Assembly (NCBI RefSeq): GCF_900116445.1
Contig: NZ_FPBH01000001.1
Location: forward strand, 1-64,000
Reading direction: 5' to 3'
DNA from: Paraburkholderia aspalathi
GTDB lineage: Bacteria > Pseudomonadota > Gammaproteobacteria > Burkholderiales > Burkholderiaceae
Length of the DNA stretch: 64,000 nucleotides
The translations under genes and the position numbers were made by a program. Below are positions 33,420 through 40,624 of the stretch, in pieces (the first letter of the stretch is position 1; each line of letters begins with the position of its first letter). Below the pieces are notes generated by a model that saw only the letters and a program-made list of their open reading frames with translations, did not search any database and was not told the origin of the DNA.

Positions 33420-33527
33420 ATTCCATTTTTCATCAGAAGATTCATTGTATCGGAATATTTTGCCGAGACGAATGAGGCCTCTTTAGATTTTGCTTGACTT
33501 AGTCAGCATAACCATAAAAAATGGAAT
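33420..33527. promoter_or_regulatory. Inverted repeats upstream of the IclR gene
   Basis: An 11-base inverted repeat, ATTCCATTTTT at 33420-33430 and AAAAATGGAAT at 33517-33527, lies upstream of the leftward iclR gene. Nearby is a compact palindrome GCCCCAAAATGGGGC at about 33401-33415. Operator function is a guess from position. Confidence 0.3.
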
Positions 33528-33702
33528 CTCATTTCGAAAGACGGTTTCAGGTTCTGCATTTTGAAATTCTGAACCAACCGTGGTCCGCGGAGTGTCTGGT
33601 CGAGTACCTCTAACAGTCTCCCGTAGCAGTCCACGCAGTGTCTGTCTCGACCCCGGCGTTCAACATCGCGCGCCCGTCCAACTTTCGAATACCGTCTCTC
33701 AG

Positions 33703-33738
33703 GTTCTAGCACGGCCCTCGGAATGGCTAGAACTTTTT
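33703..33738 (+). terminator. Intrinsic terminator 1 (tandem)
   Basis: Eight-base stem GTTCTAGC (33703-33710) / GCTAGAAC (33726-33733), followed at once by TTTTT. Confidence 0.75.
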
Positions 33739-33740
33739 AA

Positions 33741-33770
33741 GGCGTCACGGAAACGTGACGCCTTTTTTTT
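33741..33770 (+). terminator. Intrinsic terminator 2 (tandem)
   Basis: Perfect nine-base stem GGCGTCACG / CGTGACGCC with a GAAA tetraloop, followed by eight T. This is a textbook rho-independent terminator, only two bases after the first one. Confidence 0.9.
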
Positions 33771-34074
33771 CGTCCATGGGTGCACAACAAAATCTGCGGC
33801 ATTCCTAAAACGCCCCTTTGTGTGCAACAAATACAGTTCTTCAGTAGCGATGCGGAGGGGGCGGCCGGCGGTGCGGAGGCGGCCGATGATGATGGCGCCT
33901 GGGTGGTGGCAGAATCGGGAGCTTCGCCGTTAGCGCGAGCAGGTTGAGGCAGGTGTCTTTTACTGAGCAGGCGTTCCGCGTGCATACGAAGACCACCTGT
34001 CGTGCCGACGGTTCCCGTGCAGCGGCTCTGGCCTTTGAAATTGTGCGGGTTCGATACTGGCTGGCGGTGGTACG
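33771..34074. other. Intergenic stretch, no supported gene
   Basis: 304 bases between the tandem terminators and the small gene at 34075. A leftward frame crosses it but runs into the terminator stems, is rich in Ala/Ser/Pro and has no ribosome site. I see no gene, repeat or clear promoter here. Confidence 0.5.
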
Positions 34075-34356
34075 TCATGCTGCCGCGTCTGCTCGAAGCG
34101 AATGCGAGAAAACGGGTTGCTCCGCGGCCAACTTCCGCTTGTTGGCAGTCTGCGGGAACACGTACCAACTGCCGTCATCATGCTTGAAGAAGAACAGCAT
34201 GTGCGTTCCCGATTGCGACGCGCTTTCGACGCACACGTATCGTCGGCCACCCAATCTGGTGCGGCTGAAAGCGGTCACACGAACTGGCGTTGCGGGCGTC
34301 GGCGCGAGCCATTTCTCGACCTGACAACGCAGGGATTGCCCATTCGTGCTCTTCAT
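34075..34356 (-). CDS. Small hypothetical protein
   Basis: 93-residue cytoplasmic protein of unknown function beginning MKSTNGQSLRCQVEKWLA. The ATG at 34356 has a strong GGAGGGAG site upstream; the in-frame start at 34371 lacks one. The middle is arginine-rich (VRVTAFSRTRLGGRRYVCVE) and a beta-type segment follows (HMLFFFKHDDGSWYVFP). No signal peptide or known domain is recognised. First of a run of small genes through 41277. Confidence 0.6.
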   Translation of the reverse strand: MKSTNGQSLRCQVEKWLAPTPATPVRVTAFSRTRLGGRRYVCVESASQSGTHMLFFFKHDDGSWYVFPQTANKRKLAAEQPVFSHSLRADAAA

Positions 34357-34461
34357 GTCTCCCTCCAGCAAGTCTGAAGGCCACCAAGGTTAGATAGAAC
34401 GCAGATCACCGACGCCAGCGCCGACCTGACATTGGGCCGTCGCTGGCGTTAGCGATAGGCG

Positions 34462-34791
34462 TTATTGTCCGATTTGCCGGCTCACGTGGTTTTCCTGCTG
34501 GTTCAACGCGTAGTCTTCGCGCCTGGTAATGTGGCTACCGTTCTGGCTCGCCATGTCGCGCTCTTCCTGGCGAATCTGATGGTCATCGCGATGCAGTCTC
34601 GCCTCCTCGGCGTGGGACATCTCACCCTCTCGTACTTCCTGGTGAATGCGACGGTCCTGATTCGCGAGGCGATCATTGACCTCGGCACGGCGTGGGTGCG
34701 ATGCATCCCAGTTCGTTTGCGCCGACGCGGTGCCCACGAATGACAGGGCGAGTGCCGCCGCAGCGGCGATTTTGTAGGCAGCGTTGTGCAT
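34462..34791 (-). CDS. Exported hypothetical protein
   Basis: 109-residue protein with a signal peptide (residues 1-24, AALALSFVGTASAQ) and a mature part that is very hydrophilic, rich in Glu, His, Arg and Gln (RLANQDRRIHQEVREGEMSH, HRDDHQIRQEERDMASQNGS), probably helical. Start ATG has GGAGACGACC upstream. A possible stem (AGTTGA and ACGGCT pairing with AGCCGT and TCAACT) lies in the leader at 34807-34836. Similar small exported proteins occur in Burkholderia as I recall; no function known. Confidence 0.7.
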   Translation of the reverse strand: MHNAAYKIAAAAALALSFVGTASAQTNWDASHPRRAEVNDRLANQDRRIHQEVREGEMSHAEEARLHRDDHQIRQEERDMASQNGSHITRREDYALNQQENHVSRQIGQ

Positions 34792-35032
34792 GGTCGTCTC
34801 CGATTCAGTTGAAGGGACGGCTTCTAGCCGTTCAACTGCTTAACGTTTTGGACGACCACGATGCTGACCGCGCAGTTGTGAGTTCTGAAACCGAATATTT
34901 CGTGACGACTGGGCTGCGGGAAATCATGCGAACGCAGGGAGATGTTTCAATCTACACGTCTCGTTACACACAAAAACACCGGTAATCTGCCGGCTCAATA
35001 TAGTGCGCTCACAACTGACTAGTGAGGCGTGT

Positions 35033-35134
35033 ATGAAAAGAGTTTTTGTGCTGATGCTGATGGCCGTATGTCTTGGTAGCGCGCTGGGCGGCTGCATTGT
35101 GGTGCCAGCAGGCGGCTACTATCACCGCTATTAA
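35033..35134 (+). CDS. Tiny lipoprotein (33 residues)
   Basis: Short frame MKRVFVLMLMAVCLGSALGG followed by a cysteine and CIVVPAGGYYHRY. A hydrophobic lipoprotein signal peptide with an LGGC lipobox leaves a mature peptide of only about 13 residues. GAGG lies eight bases before the ATG. It is too short for many gene callers; similar entericidin-like or YYHRY-tailed peptides are common in this group as I recall. Expected at the membrane; role unknown. Confidence 0.6.
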   Translation: MKRVFVLMLMAVCLGSALGGCIVVPAGGYYHRY

Positions 35135-35199
35135 ACCGCAGGCAAAGCGGGCGGCGCATGAACAGAAGGCAGATGCGCCGCCGGCAATCCTGAACGGTC

Positions 35200-35487
35200 T
35201 TATTGAACAGTCTTTGTTGGCATGCGGTTGTCTTCAGAGTGCATAGCGGACATGCCCATGTCGCTCGTGGCGGCCGCGGTCTTGCTCATGTCGCCGGGAA
35301 CCCGGTTCCACGGGCTCGATACGGGCTCGCTGTGATACGTCATCCCTGCCGTCGCGGCACCGTGCGCGCCGCCGCTGCCGTTGCCGCCGTTGCCATTCCC
35401 GCCGGCTTGCGCAAACGTTGCAGCGCACGCGCAAAGCGACGCAACAGCTAGACGCGCGAACAGCGCGTTCATCGTCAACTTTTCCAT
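35200..35487 (-). CDS. Exported Gly-rich hypothetical protein
   Basis: 95-residue protein with a signal peptide (to about residue 28, SLCACAATFAQA) and a mature part starting with a glycine/asparagine run (GGNGNGGNGSGGAHG) and ending with a Met/Ser/Thr-rich segment (GDMSKTAAATSDMGMSAMHS). No domain recognised. The start could be ATG 35487 or the ATG five codons later (MNALFARLAV). A weak GG-N10-GC pattern sits upstream at about 35575-35589. Function unknown. Confidence 0.62.
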   Translation of the reverse strand: MEKLTMNALFARLAVASLCACAATFAQAGGNGNGGNGSGGAHGAATAGMTYHSEPVSSPWNRVPGDMSKTAAATSDMGMSAMHSEDNRMPTKTVQ

Positions 35488-35914
35488 GGTATTTCTCCGG
35501 TGATATCGGCATGCGTTTGCAGCGCCGAAGGCTCATAGACCGCTCAAGGCTGACTGGTTGCGTAGCGGCGACGCGCAAGCAGCTACCCGAGTCTGAACAG
35601 AACAGCTATTTGCTGAGTCCAGAGGTGAGGTATGTGATTCAGTCGCGGTTCGACGCGGAAAATGACAGCGCTGCGAATGCTCCGTTCGTCGGATTGCCAT
35701 GCGTAATTGCGCGGCCTTGACTGCATATACGGGGAATACCTGCGCCTGGATTCAAAAATGAACTGCAGTATTGCCGTGCTCGGCGCACTGGTGATGGAGC
35801 TCCCATTTGACATCGCGAAGGCACTGGCTTTCGCTTTTATTTCCAGTACGCTCTTTGCGCCCTTTTAATGGAAACGTCATTTGAGGGAGCGTCTCGTGAT
35901 GAAGTCGATTGCTA
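35488..35914. other. Intergenic stretch, no supported gene
   Basis: 427 bases. A 36-codon rightward frame at 35758-35868 encodes a hydrophobic peptide (MNCSIAVLGALVMELPFDIA at its start), but it has no convincing ribosome site. Leftward frames have no support. The region presumably contains the promoter of the leftward gene at 35200. Confidence 0.4.
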
Positions 35915-36082
35915 TTATTCCGGCTCGTCCTCGTCAACTTCTTCGCCGTCCTCCGACTCAATCCGGGTGGTTCCACCCGTCGCTGGAGGGTCGCTGGCAG
36001 GGAAGGTGTCTTCAATAGTCTTATCGACATCCTCCTCAGACTTTTCACTCGCGGGGTTCTGTTCCTTCGGGCTGGTGGCCAT
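35915..36082 (-). CDS. Small acidic hypothetical protein with FPASDPPA motif
   Basis: 55-residue protein, not captured by long-ORF calling: begins MATSPKEQNPASEKSEEDVD, contains IEDTFPASDPPATGGTTR and ends in EDGEEVDEDEPE. The ATG at 36082 is preceded by GGAGATACAC. It is strongly acidic and probably disordered. Small proteins with an FPASDPPA core are, as I recall, widespread in stress-gene clusters of Proteobacteria beside PRC-barrel and DUF883 proteins, which fits its neighbours here. Function unknown. Confidence 0.7.
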   Translation of the reverse strand: MATSPKEQNPASEKSEEDVDKTIEDTFPASDPPATGGTTRIESEDGEEVDEDEPE

Positions 36083-36115
36083 GTGTATCTCCGGTTGCGT
36101 TGGGAATGATTTGAT

Positions 36116-36151
36116 GCCTATGCCACCGCAATGGGTCGCGGCGGCATAGGC
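36116..36151. terminator. Hairpin downstream of the PRC-barrel gene
   Basis: Nine-base stem GCCTATGCC (36116-36124) / GGCATAGGC (36143-36151) just after the PRC-barrel stop (leftward). No T-run follows, so it may be weak or a processing hairpin. Confidence 0.45.
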
Positions 36152-36174
36152 GCTACAGCGGTACCGTTTGGGTT

Positions 36175-36648
36175 TCAGTGCTCGCTCGGCCGGAAAGCAG
36201 GGTCACTTTCCACCGCCTCGCGGGTCGCTGACCAGTACGGCTGCTGGTTGTAGTAGCGATATGTCGACTCTCCCCACTTCGCATCCGCCATCATCGGCCA
36301 GTGGTCCTTGTCAAATCCAGGGTCCTCCTTGAGGCGCTGCGCAGCAATGTCGACGACGAAGCATTTCTCTTCCGTATCAAGAGTCAGTGCGCTCCACGGG
36401 ATGGCATGCAGGGTGGAACCCATTCCAAGGAAACCTCCCTCAGAAAGAACCGCATAGGCAATGCGTCCGTTCCTGACGTCAAGCATGATGTCTGAAATTT
36501 TTCCCACGTGTTCGCCATCAGATGACATGACCTTGTTCCCATCGAGCGTTGCTGCGGCCATGATGTCCGGCCCTGGTCCTTCTCCCATGCCACCGCCGAC
36601 GATGTCAGCTCCGCGTTGGGTGTCGCCTTGCGGGTTAATTGAGCCCAT
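36175..36648 (-). CDS. PRC-barrel domain protein
   Basis: 157-residue cytoplasmic protein. The PRC-barrel occupies about residues 30-110: AATLDGNKVMSSDGEHVGKI, SDIMLDVRNGRIAYAVLSEG, then GMGSTLHAIPWSALTLD, as in photoreaction-centre H subunit-type and general-stress proteins. The ribosome site AAGGAGGTGAATC is near-perfect. A sigma-54-like element lies at 36685-36699, 37 bases upstream. Part of the stress-protein island; the molecular role of this family is unclear. Confidence 0.85.
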   Translation of the reverse strand: MGSINPQGDTQRGADIVGGGMGEGPGPDIMAAATLDGNKVMSSDGEHVGKISDIMLDVRNGRIAYAVLSEGGFLGMGSTLHAIPWSALTLDTEEKCFVVDIAAQRLKEDPGFDKDHWPMMADAKWGESTYRYYNQQPYWSATREAVESDPAFRPSEH

Positions 36649-36684
36649 GATTCACCTCCTTCAAAAAAGGTACTTCAATGGCGC

Positions 36685-36699
36685 GCAAGCGGTGTTCCC
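36685..36699 (-). promoter_or_regulatory. Sigma-54-like promoter of the PRC-barrel gene
   Basis: On the minus strand the sequence is GGGAAC-ACCGC-TTGC, against consensus TGGCAC-N5-TTGC: GG and GC are spaced by ten bases and the TTGC box is perfect; two mismatches in the -24 box. It lies 37 bases before the ATG. Confidence 0.45.
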
Positions 36700-36723
36700 A
36701 GTCGAAGCTTCGAGCGCGGGCAA

Positions 36724-37161
36724 CTACAGGCAAAGTCTGGAGGGTATTGGTTGCCATCGGGAGCCTGCAGGAGCGGGCACATTGACGCGGGTTTGGGGAC
36801 CAGACAAACGCTTCGCCAACAGTGAGTTAATGGCGAGCTCCAAGGCACTCAGGTCGACGGGCTTTGAAAGAAAAACATTCCAAAGCGTGGATTTCTCTTC
36901 CGGCGGCATCCGCCCGGAAGCCATCACCACAGGAATCTGGGCAAGCGCGGGATAAAACTTCAGTCGTTCGCATAAGGCAATTCCATCCATGCCTGGCATG
37001 TCGCAGTCAGTGACAATCAAGTCGGGAAGGCACTGCGCAGCTTTGGCGAGAGCTGCCTCCCCACCTTCCGCGAGGAGCACGTGGTAACCGCGTCCCACCA
37101 GGATAATCTGGAGCAGCCACAGCGAATCTACGTCGTCATCGACGAGCAGGATGGTAGACAT
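36724..37161 (-). CDS. Single-domain response regulator (CheY-like)
   Basis: 145-residue receiver protein with no output domain. The receiver covers about residues 4-120: acidic pocket VDDDVD, phospho-acceptor D52 in VTDCDMPGMDG, threonine/serine region VVMASGR and the conserved lysine in VFLSKPVD (about K102). I start at ATG 37161 (MSTILLVDD); longer frames have no ribosome site. No sensor kinase is adjacent. A sigma-54-like sequence is 31 bases upstream. It probably works in a phosphorelay or by protein contact. Confidence 0.85.
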   Translation of the reverse strand: MSTILLVDDDVDSLWLLQIILVGRGYHVLLAEGGEAALAKAAQCLPDLIVTDCDMPGMDGIALCERLKFYPALAQIPVVMASGRMPPEEKSTLWNVFLSKPVDLSALELAINSLLAKRLSGPQTRVNVPAPAGSRWQPIPSRLCL

Positions 37162-37191
37162 ATCGCGAACCCAGAGGTATTCCGTTTTTGC

Positions 37192-37206
37192 GCAACGCCT
37201 ATGCCT
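37192..37206 (-). promoter_or_regulatory. Sigma-54-like promoter of the response regulator
   Basis: On the minus strand AGGCAT-AGGCG-TTGC, two mismatches to TGGCAC-N5-TTGC with correct GG-N10-GC spacing, 31 bases before the start codon. Confidence 0.5.
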
Positions 37207-37385
37207 GCCAACCTGGCTACGGCCCACTTGTGAAGCCAGAATCAATCCATTGCGGCTGCCCTGCAGCTAGTCCGTTCGCGAATGAGCGTGCCATGGTGCT
37301 GTCTGGCGGTTCTGCGGCCTGGCCCGGCGGCGGCTCGATAGGGCGCTCGTTATCCCGTCGTTGCCGAGGTGGCTTTACTGACCCA

Positions 37386-37400
37386 CGGCACGGCACTTGC
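37386..37400 (+). promoter_or_regulatory. Sigma-54-like promoter of the gene at 37464
   Basis: CGGCAC-GGCAC-TTGC, one mismatch to consensus TGGCAC-N5-TTGC, followed by GCAAA, 64 bases before the start codon. Confidence 0.6.
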
Positions 37401-37463
37401 GCAAAGCAGGACGCGGGCTGACACCTTCCGGTGCTAACGGCCGCTTCGCTCAAGGAGATTGTT

Positions 37464-37742
37464 ATGCGAGTCGCGACGAGAGGAGTTTTGATTTCAGCGT
37501 TGATTTTCGGTGTATCAGGTTCCGTTTACGCACAGGGGGCGGGTGGCGGAGGGGCGGCCGGCGGTCAAGGCGGCACGGGAATGAGCAAACCGAGCGCGGA
37601 TGGTTCAACCGGCACGGTATCGGGCGCGTCTGGGGCGAATAGCATGGCACCCGCTGGTACTACTTCGCACAAGAAGATGCACAAGAAGTCCAGCGCTGCC
37701 ACGCCGGCGTCGGCCACTAATCCTGGTTCGGGCGGCAGTTGA
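37464..37742 (+). CDS. Exported Gly/Ala/Ser-rich small protein
   Basis: 92-residue protein with a signal peptide (residues 1-23, ALIFGVSGSVYAQ) and a low-complexity mature part: a glycine-rich stretch (GAGGGGAAGGQGGTGMSK), Ser/Thr/Gly repeats, a KKMHKKSS basic patch and SGG end. ATG 37464 follows AAGGAGATTGTT; the longer frame from 37431 lacks one. A sigma-54-like promoter lies upstream. Function unknown; expected in the periplasm or envelope. Confidence 0.7.
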   Translation: MRVATRGVLISALIFGVSGSVYAQGAGGGGAAGGQGGTGMSKPSADGSTGTVSGASGANSMAPAGTTSHKKMHKKSSAATPASATNPGSGGS

Positions 37743-37789
37743 TGACGACCTCCGCTCGCGTTCAACGCTCGTTCAACGCGCTTTCGTGT

Positions 37790-37804
37790 GGCACGCCACT
37801 TGCG
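37790..37804 (+). promoter_or_regulatory. Sigma-54 promoter of the DUF883-type gene
   Basis: TGGCAC-GCCAC-TTGC, a full match to the sigma-54 consensus TGGCAC-N5-TTGC, 38 bases before the ATG at 37843. Two CGTTCAACGC direct repeats lie just upstream. Confidence 0.75.
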
Positions 37805-37842
37805 CAACCCTCGGGCCATTCAAACGAAATATGGAGGTTCAA

Positions 37843-38160
37843 ATGACTGAGTCGCATCAACTCACCGCCGCGGCGGCCGGGGCCCCGCCCGTTGCGTCCG
37901 AGCCGGCCAGTTCCACCGGGTCATCTCAACAGGACAACGACTCTACAGCGAAGTCCAGCGGCGGCAACGGAGACCGAGCAACCGGTGGCCGGACGCTGTC
38001 CGACGTGAAGGACAAGATTGCTGGTGCACAGGAGGTAGTCAAGAAGAAGTACCGTGTCGTCTCTGAATCAACCGACGATTACGTTCATGAGGCTCCGTGG
38101 AAAGCGGTCACGATGGCACTCATAGGCGGACTTATCATCGGCATGCTTGCTCGCCGCTAA
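37843..38160 (+). CDS. ElaB/YqjD/DUF883-family membrane-anchored protein
   Basis: 105-residue protein with a hydrophilic N-terminal half rich in Ser/Ala, a basic amphipathic helix (TLSDVKDKIAGAQEVVKKKY) and a C-terminal membrane anchor (KAVTMALIGGLIIGMLARR). This matches the ElaB/YqjD type of inner-membrane ribosome-associated or stress proteins. ATG 37843 follows GGAGG five bases upstream; ATG 37831 is an in-frame alternative. It has a consensus sigma-54 promoter and is followed by a GlsB/YeaQ gene after 29 bases, probably one operon. Confidence 0.85.
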   Translation: MTESHQLTAAAAGAPPVASEPASSTGSSQQDNDSTAKSSGGNGDRATGGRTLSDVKDKIAGAQEVVKKKYRVVSESTDDYVHEAPWKAVTMALIGGLIIGMLARR

Positions 38161-38189
38161 CGCGGATTCAGCTCTATAGGAGAAGAAAT

Positions 38190-38465
38190 ATGGACCCAGT
38201 CTCGCATGGAATTATTTTCTGGCTGATTATCGGAGGCATCGCTGGCGCTCTCGCGGGTCGTATCGTCGACGGCGGCGGCTTTGGCATTGTGGTTGATATC
38301 ATCGTGGGAATTGTCGGAGCTTTCATAGGTGGTTGGCTTGGCGGGGCGATGGGTTTGCACCTGGGAAGCGGCATAATCGGCTCACTGATTACGGCGCTGA
38401 TTGGCGCGGTCATCCTGCTCGCTGTCTTGCGACTTTTCAGCCGAGGCCGTGCGCGTCCACTCTAA
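38190..38465 (+). CDS. GlsB/YeaQ/YmgE-family stress membrane protein
   Basis: 91-residue integral membrane protein with three predicted helices and glycine-zipper motifs: FWLIIGGIAGALAGRIVDGG, IVGIVGAFIGGWLGGAMGLH, GSLITALIGAVILLAVLRLF. This is the transglycosylase-associated (YeaQ/GlsB) family, induced under envelope or general stress in other bacteria. ATG follows AGGAGAAGAAAT. Likely co-transcribed with the DUF883 gene, so under sigma-54 control by inference. Confidence 0.9.
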   Translation: MDPVSHGIIFWLIIGGIAGALAGRIVDGGGFGIVVDIIVGIVGAFIGGWLGGAMGLHLGSGIIGSLITALIGAVILLAVLRLFSRGRARPL

Positions 38466-38706
38466 AGACTTCAATTTTCTTATCCGCTGAGCGTGCCGCT
38501 ACTGATGGCAAACAGTTCGGGCTTGAGACAGTCCGACAGTCAGTCGAGCGCTGACGTCGAGCGATGGAGATGCGGCGGACCGCATCTTCATCGCCGAATC
38601 AACCGAGGCGCGAGCAGACCTGGGAGCCTCCGGGGCTGCCTCTGTATGAACGACAGCATGCCAGAACATGACGAGCTACCTAACTGCGTTCGAAAGACAA
38701 GACGCG

Positions 38707-39405
38707 CTAGAACTTCTCTACCCAAGGTCGCAACTCAACCTCCCACGTCCACGCACTACGATGCTGGCGATGGATATGGAGGTATTCCTTGGCGATGGCG
38801 TCGGGGTCCAACCATTTGTCTTCATTGCTGGCAACGGCCGCCTCGGGACGGCTGCTCGCGATGCCACCGTCGATGACGAAATGCGCGACATGAATATTTT
38901 TTGGAGCGAGTTCTCGCGCCATACATTGGGCCATCCCTCGCAACGCGAATTTGCCCATCGCAAATGGCGTCGAACCCGGTAGCCCCTTCACACTCGCAGT
39001 AGCGCCAGTCAGAAGGATGGTGCCGCTGCCGCGCGCCAGCATTCGAACGGCTGCGGCCTGGGCTACAAGAAAGCCACCGACGGCGGTCACTTTCAACGCA
39101 TCCTCAAGCTTCTCTGATTCGATGTCTTCGACTGCCGCGCGGTAGCGGCCACTCGCGTTGTACACAACGAGATCGGGCGCGCCGAATGCGTCCTCTACGC
39201 GGTCAAAAAGTGCGGTGACATCCTCCGGTTGACTGGCGTCGCAACGTACGGGCAGAGCGCCCGTCTCATCGACGAGCTCCGTCAGCTTGCTGGTATCACG
39301 GGCAGCGAGCGCAACCTGCATGCCCTCCGCCGCGAACAGTCGTGCGAGCGAAGCACTCAATCCTTTTCCTGCACCCACAATCAAAGCGGTCTCAGTTCGA
39401 CTCAC
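38707..39405 (-). CDS. SDR-family oxidoreductase lacking the catalytic tyrosine
   Basis: 232-residue short-chain dehydrogenase/reductase-like protein. The nucleotide-binding motif is ALIVGAGKGLSASLARLF, VVYNASG stands in for the NNAG motif, the serine region is LLTGATAS, and the active-site segment reads FAMGKFAL with phenylalanine in place of the YxxxK tyrosine. The C-terminal MARELAPKNIHVAHFVIDGG is well preserved. I start at GTG 39405 with GGAGGAACC upstream; a start at 39447 is unsupported. It follows a second SDR gene (39507) by 101 bases in the same direction. Substrate unknown; the tyrosine loss raises doubt about redox activity. Confidence 0.83.
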   Translation of the reverse strand: MSRTETALIVGAGKGLSASLARLFAAEGMQVALAARDTSKLTELVDETGALPVRCDASQPEDVTALFDRVEDAFGAPDLVVYNASGRYRAAVEDIESEKLEDALKVTAVGGFLVAQAAAVRMLARGSGTILLTGATASVKGLPGSTPFAMGKFALRGMAQCMARELAPKNIHVAHFVIDGGIASSRPEAAVASNEDKWLDPDAIAKEYLHIHRQHRSAWTWEVELRPWVEKF

Positions 39406-39506
39406 GGTTCCTCCAGATTCAACAGGGACTGGAATTGCTACGTACAAGTGAAGTTAACAATTCCAGCGCGTGTGTGACTGCATTTGTATCCGCACACCTT
39501 GGCCTT

Positions 39507-40391
39507 TTAGCGGGCTGGGTTGCGGGATGCGCGCTTCGTCATATTGTCGGCCGGCAACATGCCCGGCAACGCCTCCACAAAGAAATCCGCTTGCAATGCG
39601 GCCCCAGCCTGCACGTCGTACTGTGCAAAGTCGCGCACACCGGCGGCCAGCAGAACTTCGTCGTCGAGGAAAAAGTTTCCTGTGCACTCTTTGGCCGGGC
39701 GCGTCAGGATGTAATGGGCCGCGTCGGCGACGATCTCAGGCGTGCGACACGCTGCAATCATGTCCTTGCCACCGATTTCATTTTGCACAGCAGCTGTCGC
39801 TATCGCTGTTCGAGGCCATAGCGAATTGACGGCGACACCCCGGTCTCTGAACTCTCCGGCAAGCGCGAGTGTGAACAGGCTCATCGTGTATTTCGCAATG
39901 GTGTATGCCGGAAAATCGCTAAACCATTTTGCGTCCTGGACCAACGGAGGGGACAGCGTGAGGATGTGCGGGTTCGACGCATTGAGAAGGTGCGGCAGGC
40001 ACGCTTGCGCGCATACGAACGTGCCTCTGCCATTGACCCCATGCATCAGGTCGTACCGTTTGACGGGTGTATCTAGCGTGCCTGTCAGTCGAATGGCGCT
40101 GGCATTGTTCACGAGGATATCGATGCCGCCGAACAGAGCAACGGCCTCGGCGACTGCCGCTTTCACGCGTTCTTCGTCGCGAATATCCACAACCAGCGGG
40201 AGCGCCTTGCCGCCGGCAGCTTCAACGGCTGCAGCCGCCGTGTGAATCGTGCCCTCGAGACGCGGGTCTGGCTCCGCGGTCTTGGCGCAAATCACGATGT
40301 TCGCGCCGTCGCGTGCGGCTCTGAGTGCAATCGCGAGTCCGATGCCGCGACTGCCACCGGACATGAATAGTGTCTTGCCAGCAAGGCTCAT
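39507..40391 (-). CDS. SDR-family oxidoreductase (HSDL2-like)
   Basis: 294-residue NAD(P)-dependent short-chain dehydrogenase. Motifs: GGSRGIGLAIALRAARDG (Rossmann), DILVNNASAI, HILTLSPPL, and YTIAK with the catalytic tyrosine and lysine at about 167-171. The C-terminal ARPAKECTGNFFLDDEVLLA-like stretch (TRPAKECTGNFFLDDEVL) is typical of the HSDL2/citronellol-catabolism subgroup, which reduces or oxidises long-chain or branched alcohols; the substrate here is unknown. ATG preceded by AGGAGACGACC. Likely in one unit with the SDR at 38707. Confidence 0.88.
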   Translation of the reverse strand: MSLAGKTLFMSGGSRGIGLAIALRAARDGANIVICAKTAEPDPRLEGTIHTAAAAVEAAGGKALPLVVDIRDEERVKAAVAEAVALFGGIDILVNNASAIRLTGTLDTPVKRYDLMHGVNGRGTFVCAQACLPHLLNASNPHILTLSPPLVQDAKWFSDFPAYTIAKYTMSLFTLALAGEFRDRGVAVNSLWPRTAIATAAVQNEIGGKDMIAACRTPEIVADAAHYILTRPAKECTGNFFLDDEVLLAAGVRDFAQYDVQAGAALQADFFVEALPGMLPADNMTKRASRNPAR

Positions 40392-40624
40392 GGTCGTCTC
40401 CTGATGATTTACAGCAGCATACGCTTCCGCCGTTATTGGCGCGCAGGGGAGCGCTGCAGCTTACGCGTCGCAAACCTCCTTCAGCATAGGGATTCCCGCG
40501 AACCAGCGAAGCGCGGGAGCGGGCGGCATTGTCTGGCATTTTGCAATTGTGATTTCACGCTATCGGTCTAGAAAAAAGATAGGCCAGATCTAAACTCCTA
40601 TCGAAACTGTAGCGAGGTGAAGAA

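Larger units (their letters stand above)
33525..33770 (+). ncRNA. Candidate small RNA ending at tandem terminators
   Basis: No rightward gene precedes the two intrinsic terminators at 33703-33770, so some other rightward transcript must end there. A possible promoter lies just upstream: TTGACT at 33494-33499 with an A-rich TAAAAA-like -10 around 33515-33522. Between promoter and terminators the sequence can fold, for example GGTCGAG near 33597 with CTCGACC near 33648, and AGTGTCTG occurs twice. No coding frame with a ribosome site is seen. I recognise no known RNA family; the 5' end is a guess. Confidence 0.3.
37162..37463. other. Divergent regulatory region without genes
   Basis: 302 bases between the leftward response regulator and the rightward gene at 37464. 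It contains one sigma-54-like element for each direction (listed separately) and no supported coding frame. Confidence 0.55.

Noticed and set aside
35758..35868. 36-codon hydrophobic plus-strand peptide
   Set aside because: No convincing ribosome site and no conservation evidence available.
37600..37842. N-terminal extension of the DUF883-type frame
   Set aside because: GGAGG and the consensus sigma-54 promoter fix the start at 37843; the upstream codons overlap another gene in a different frame.
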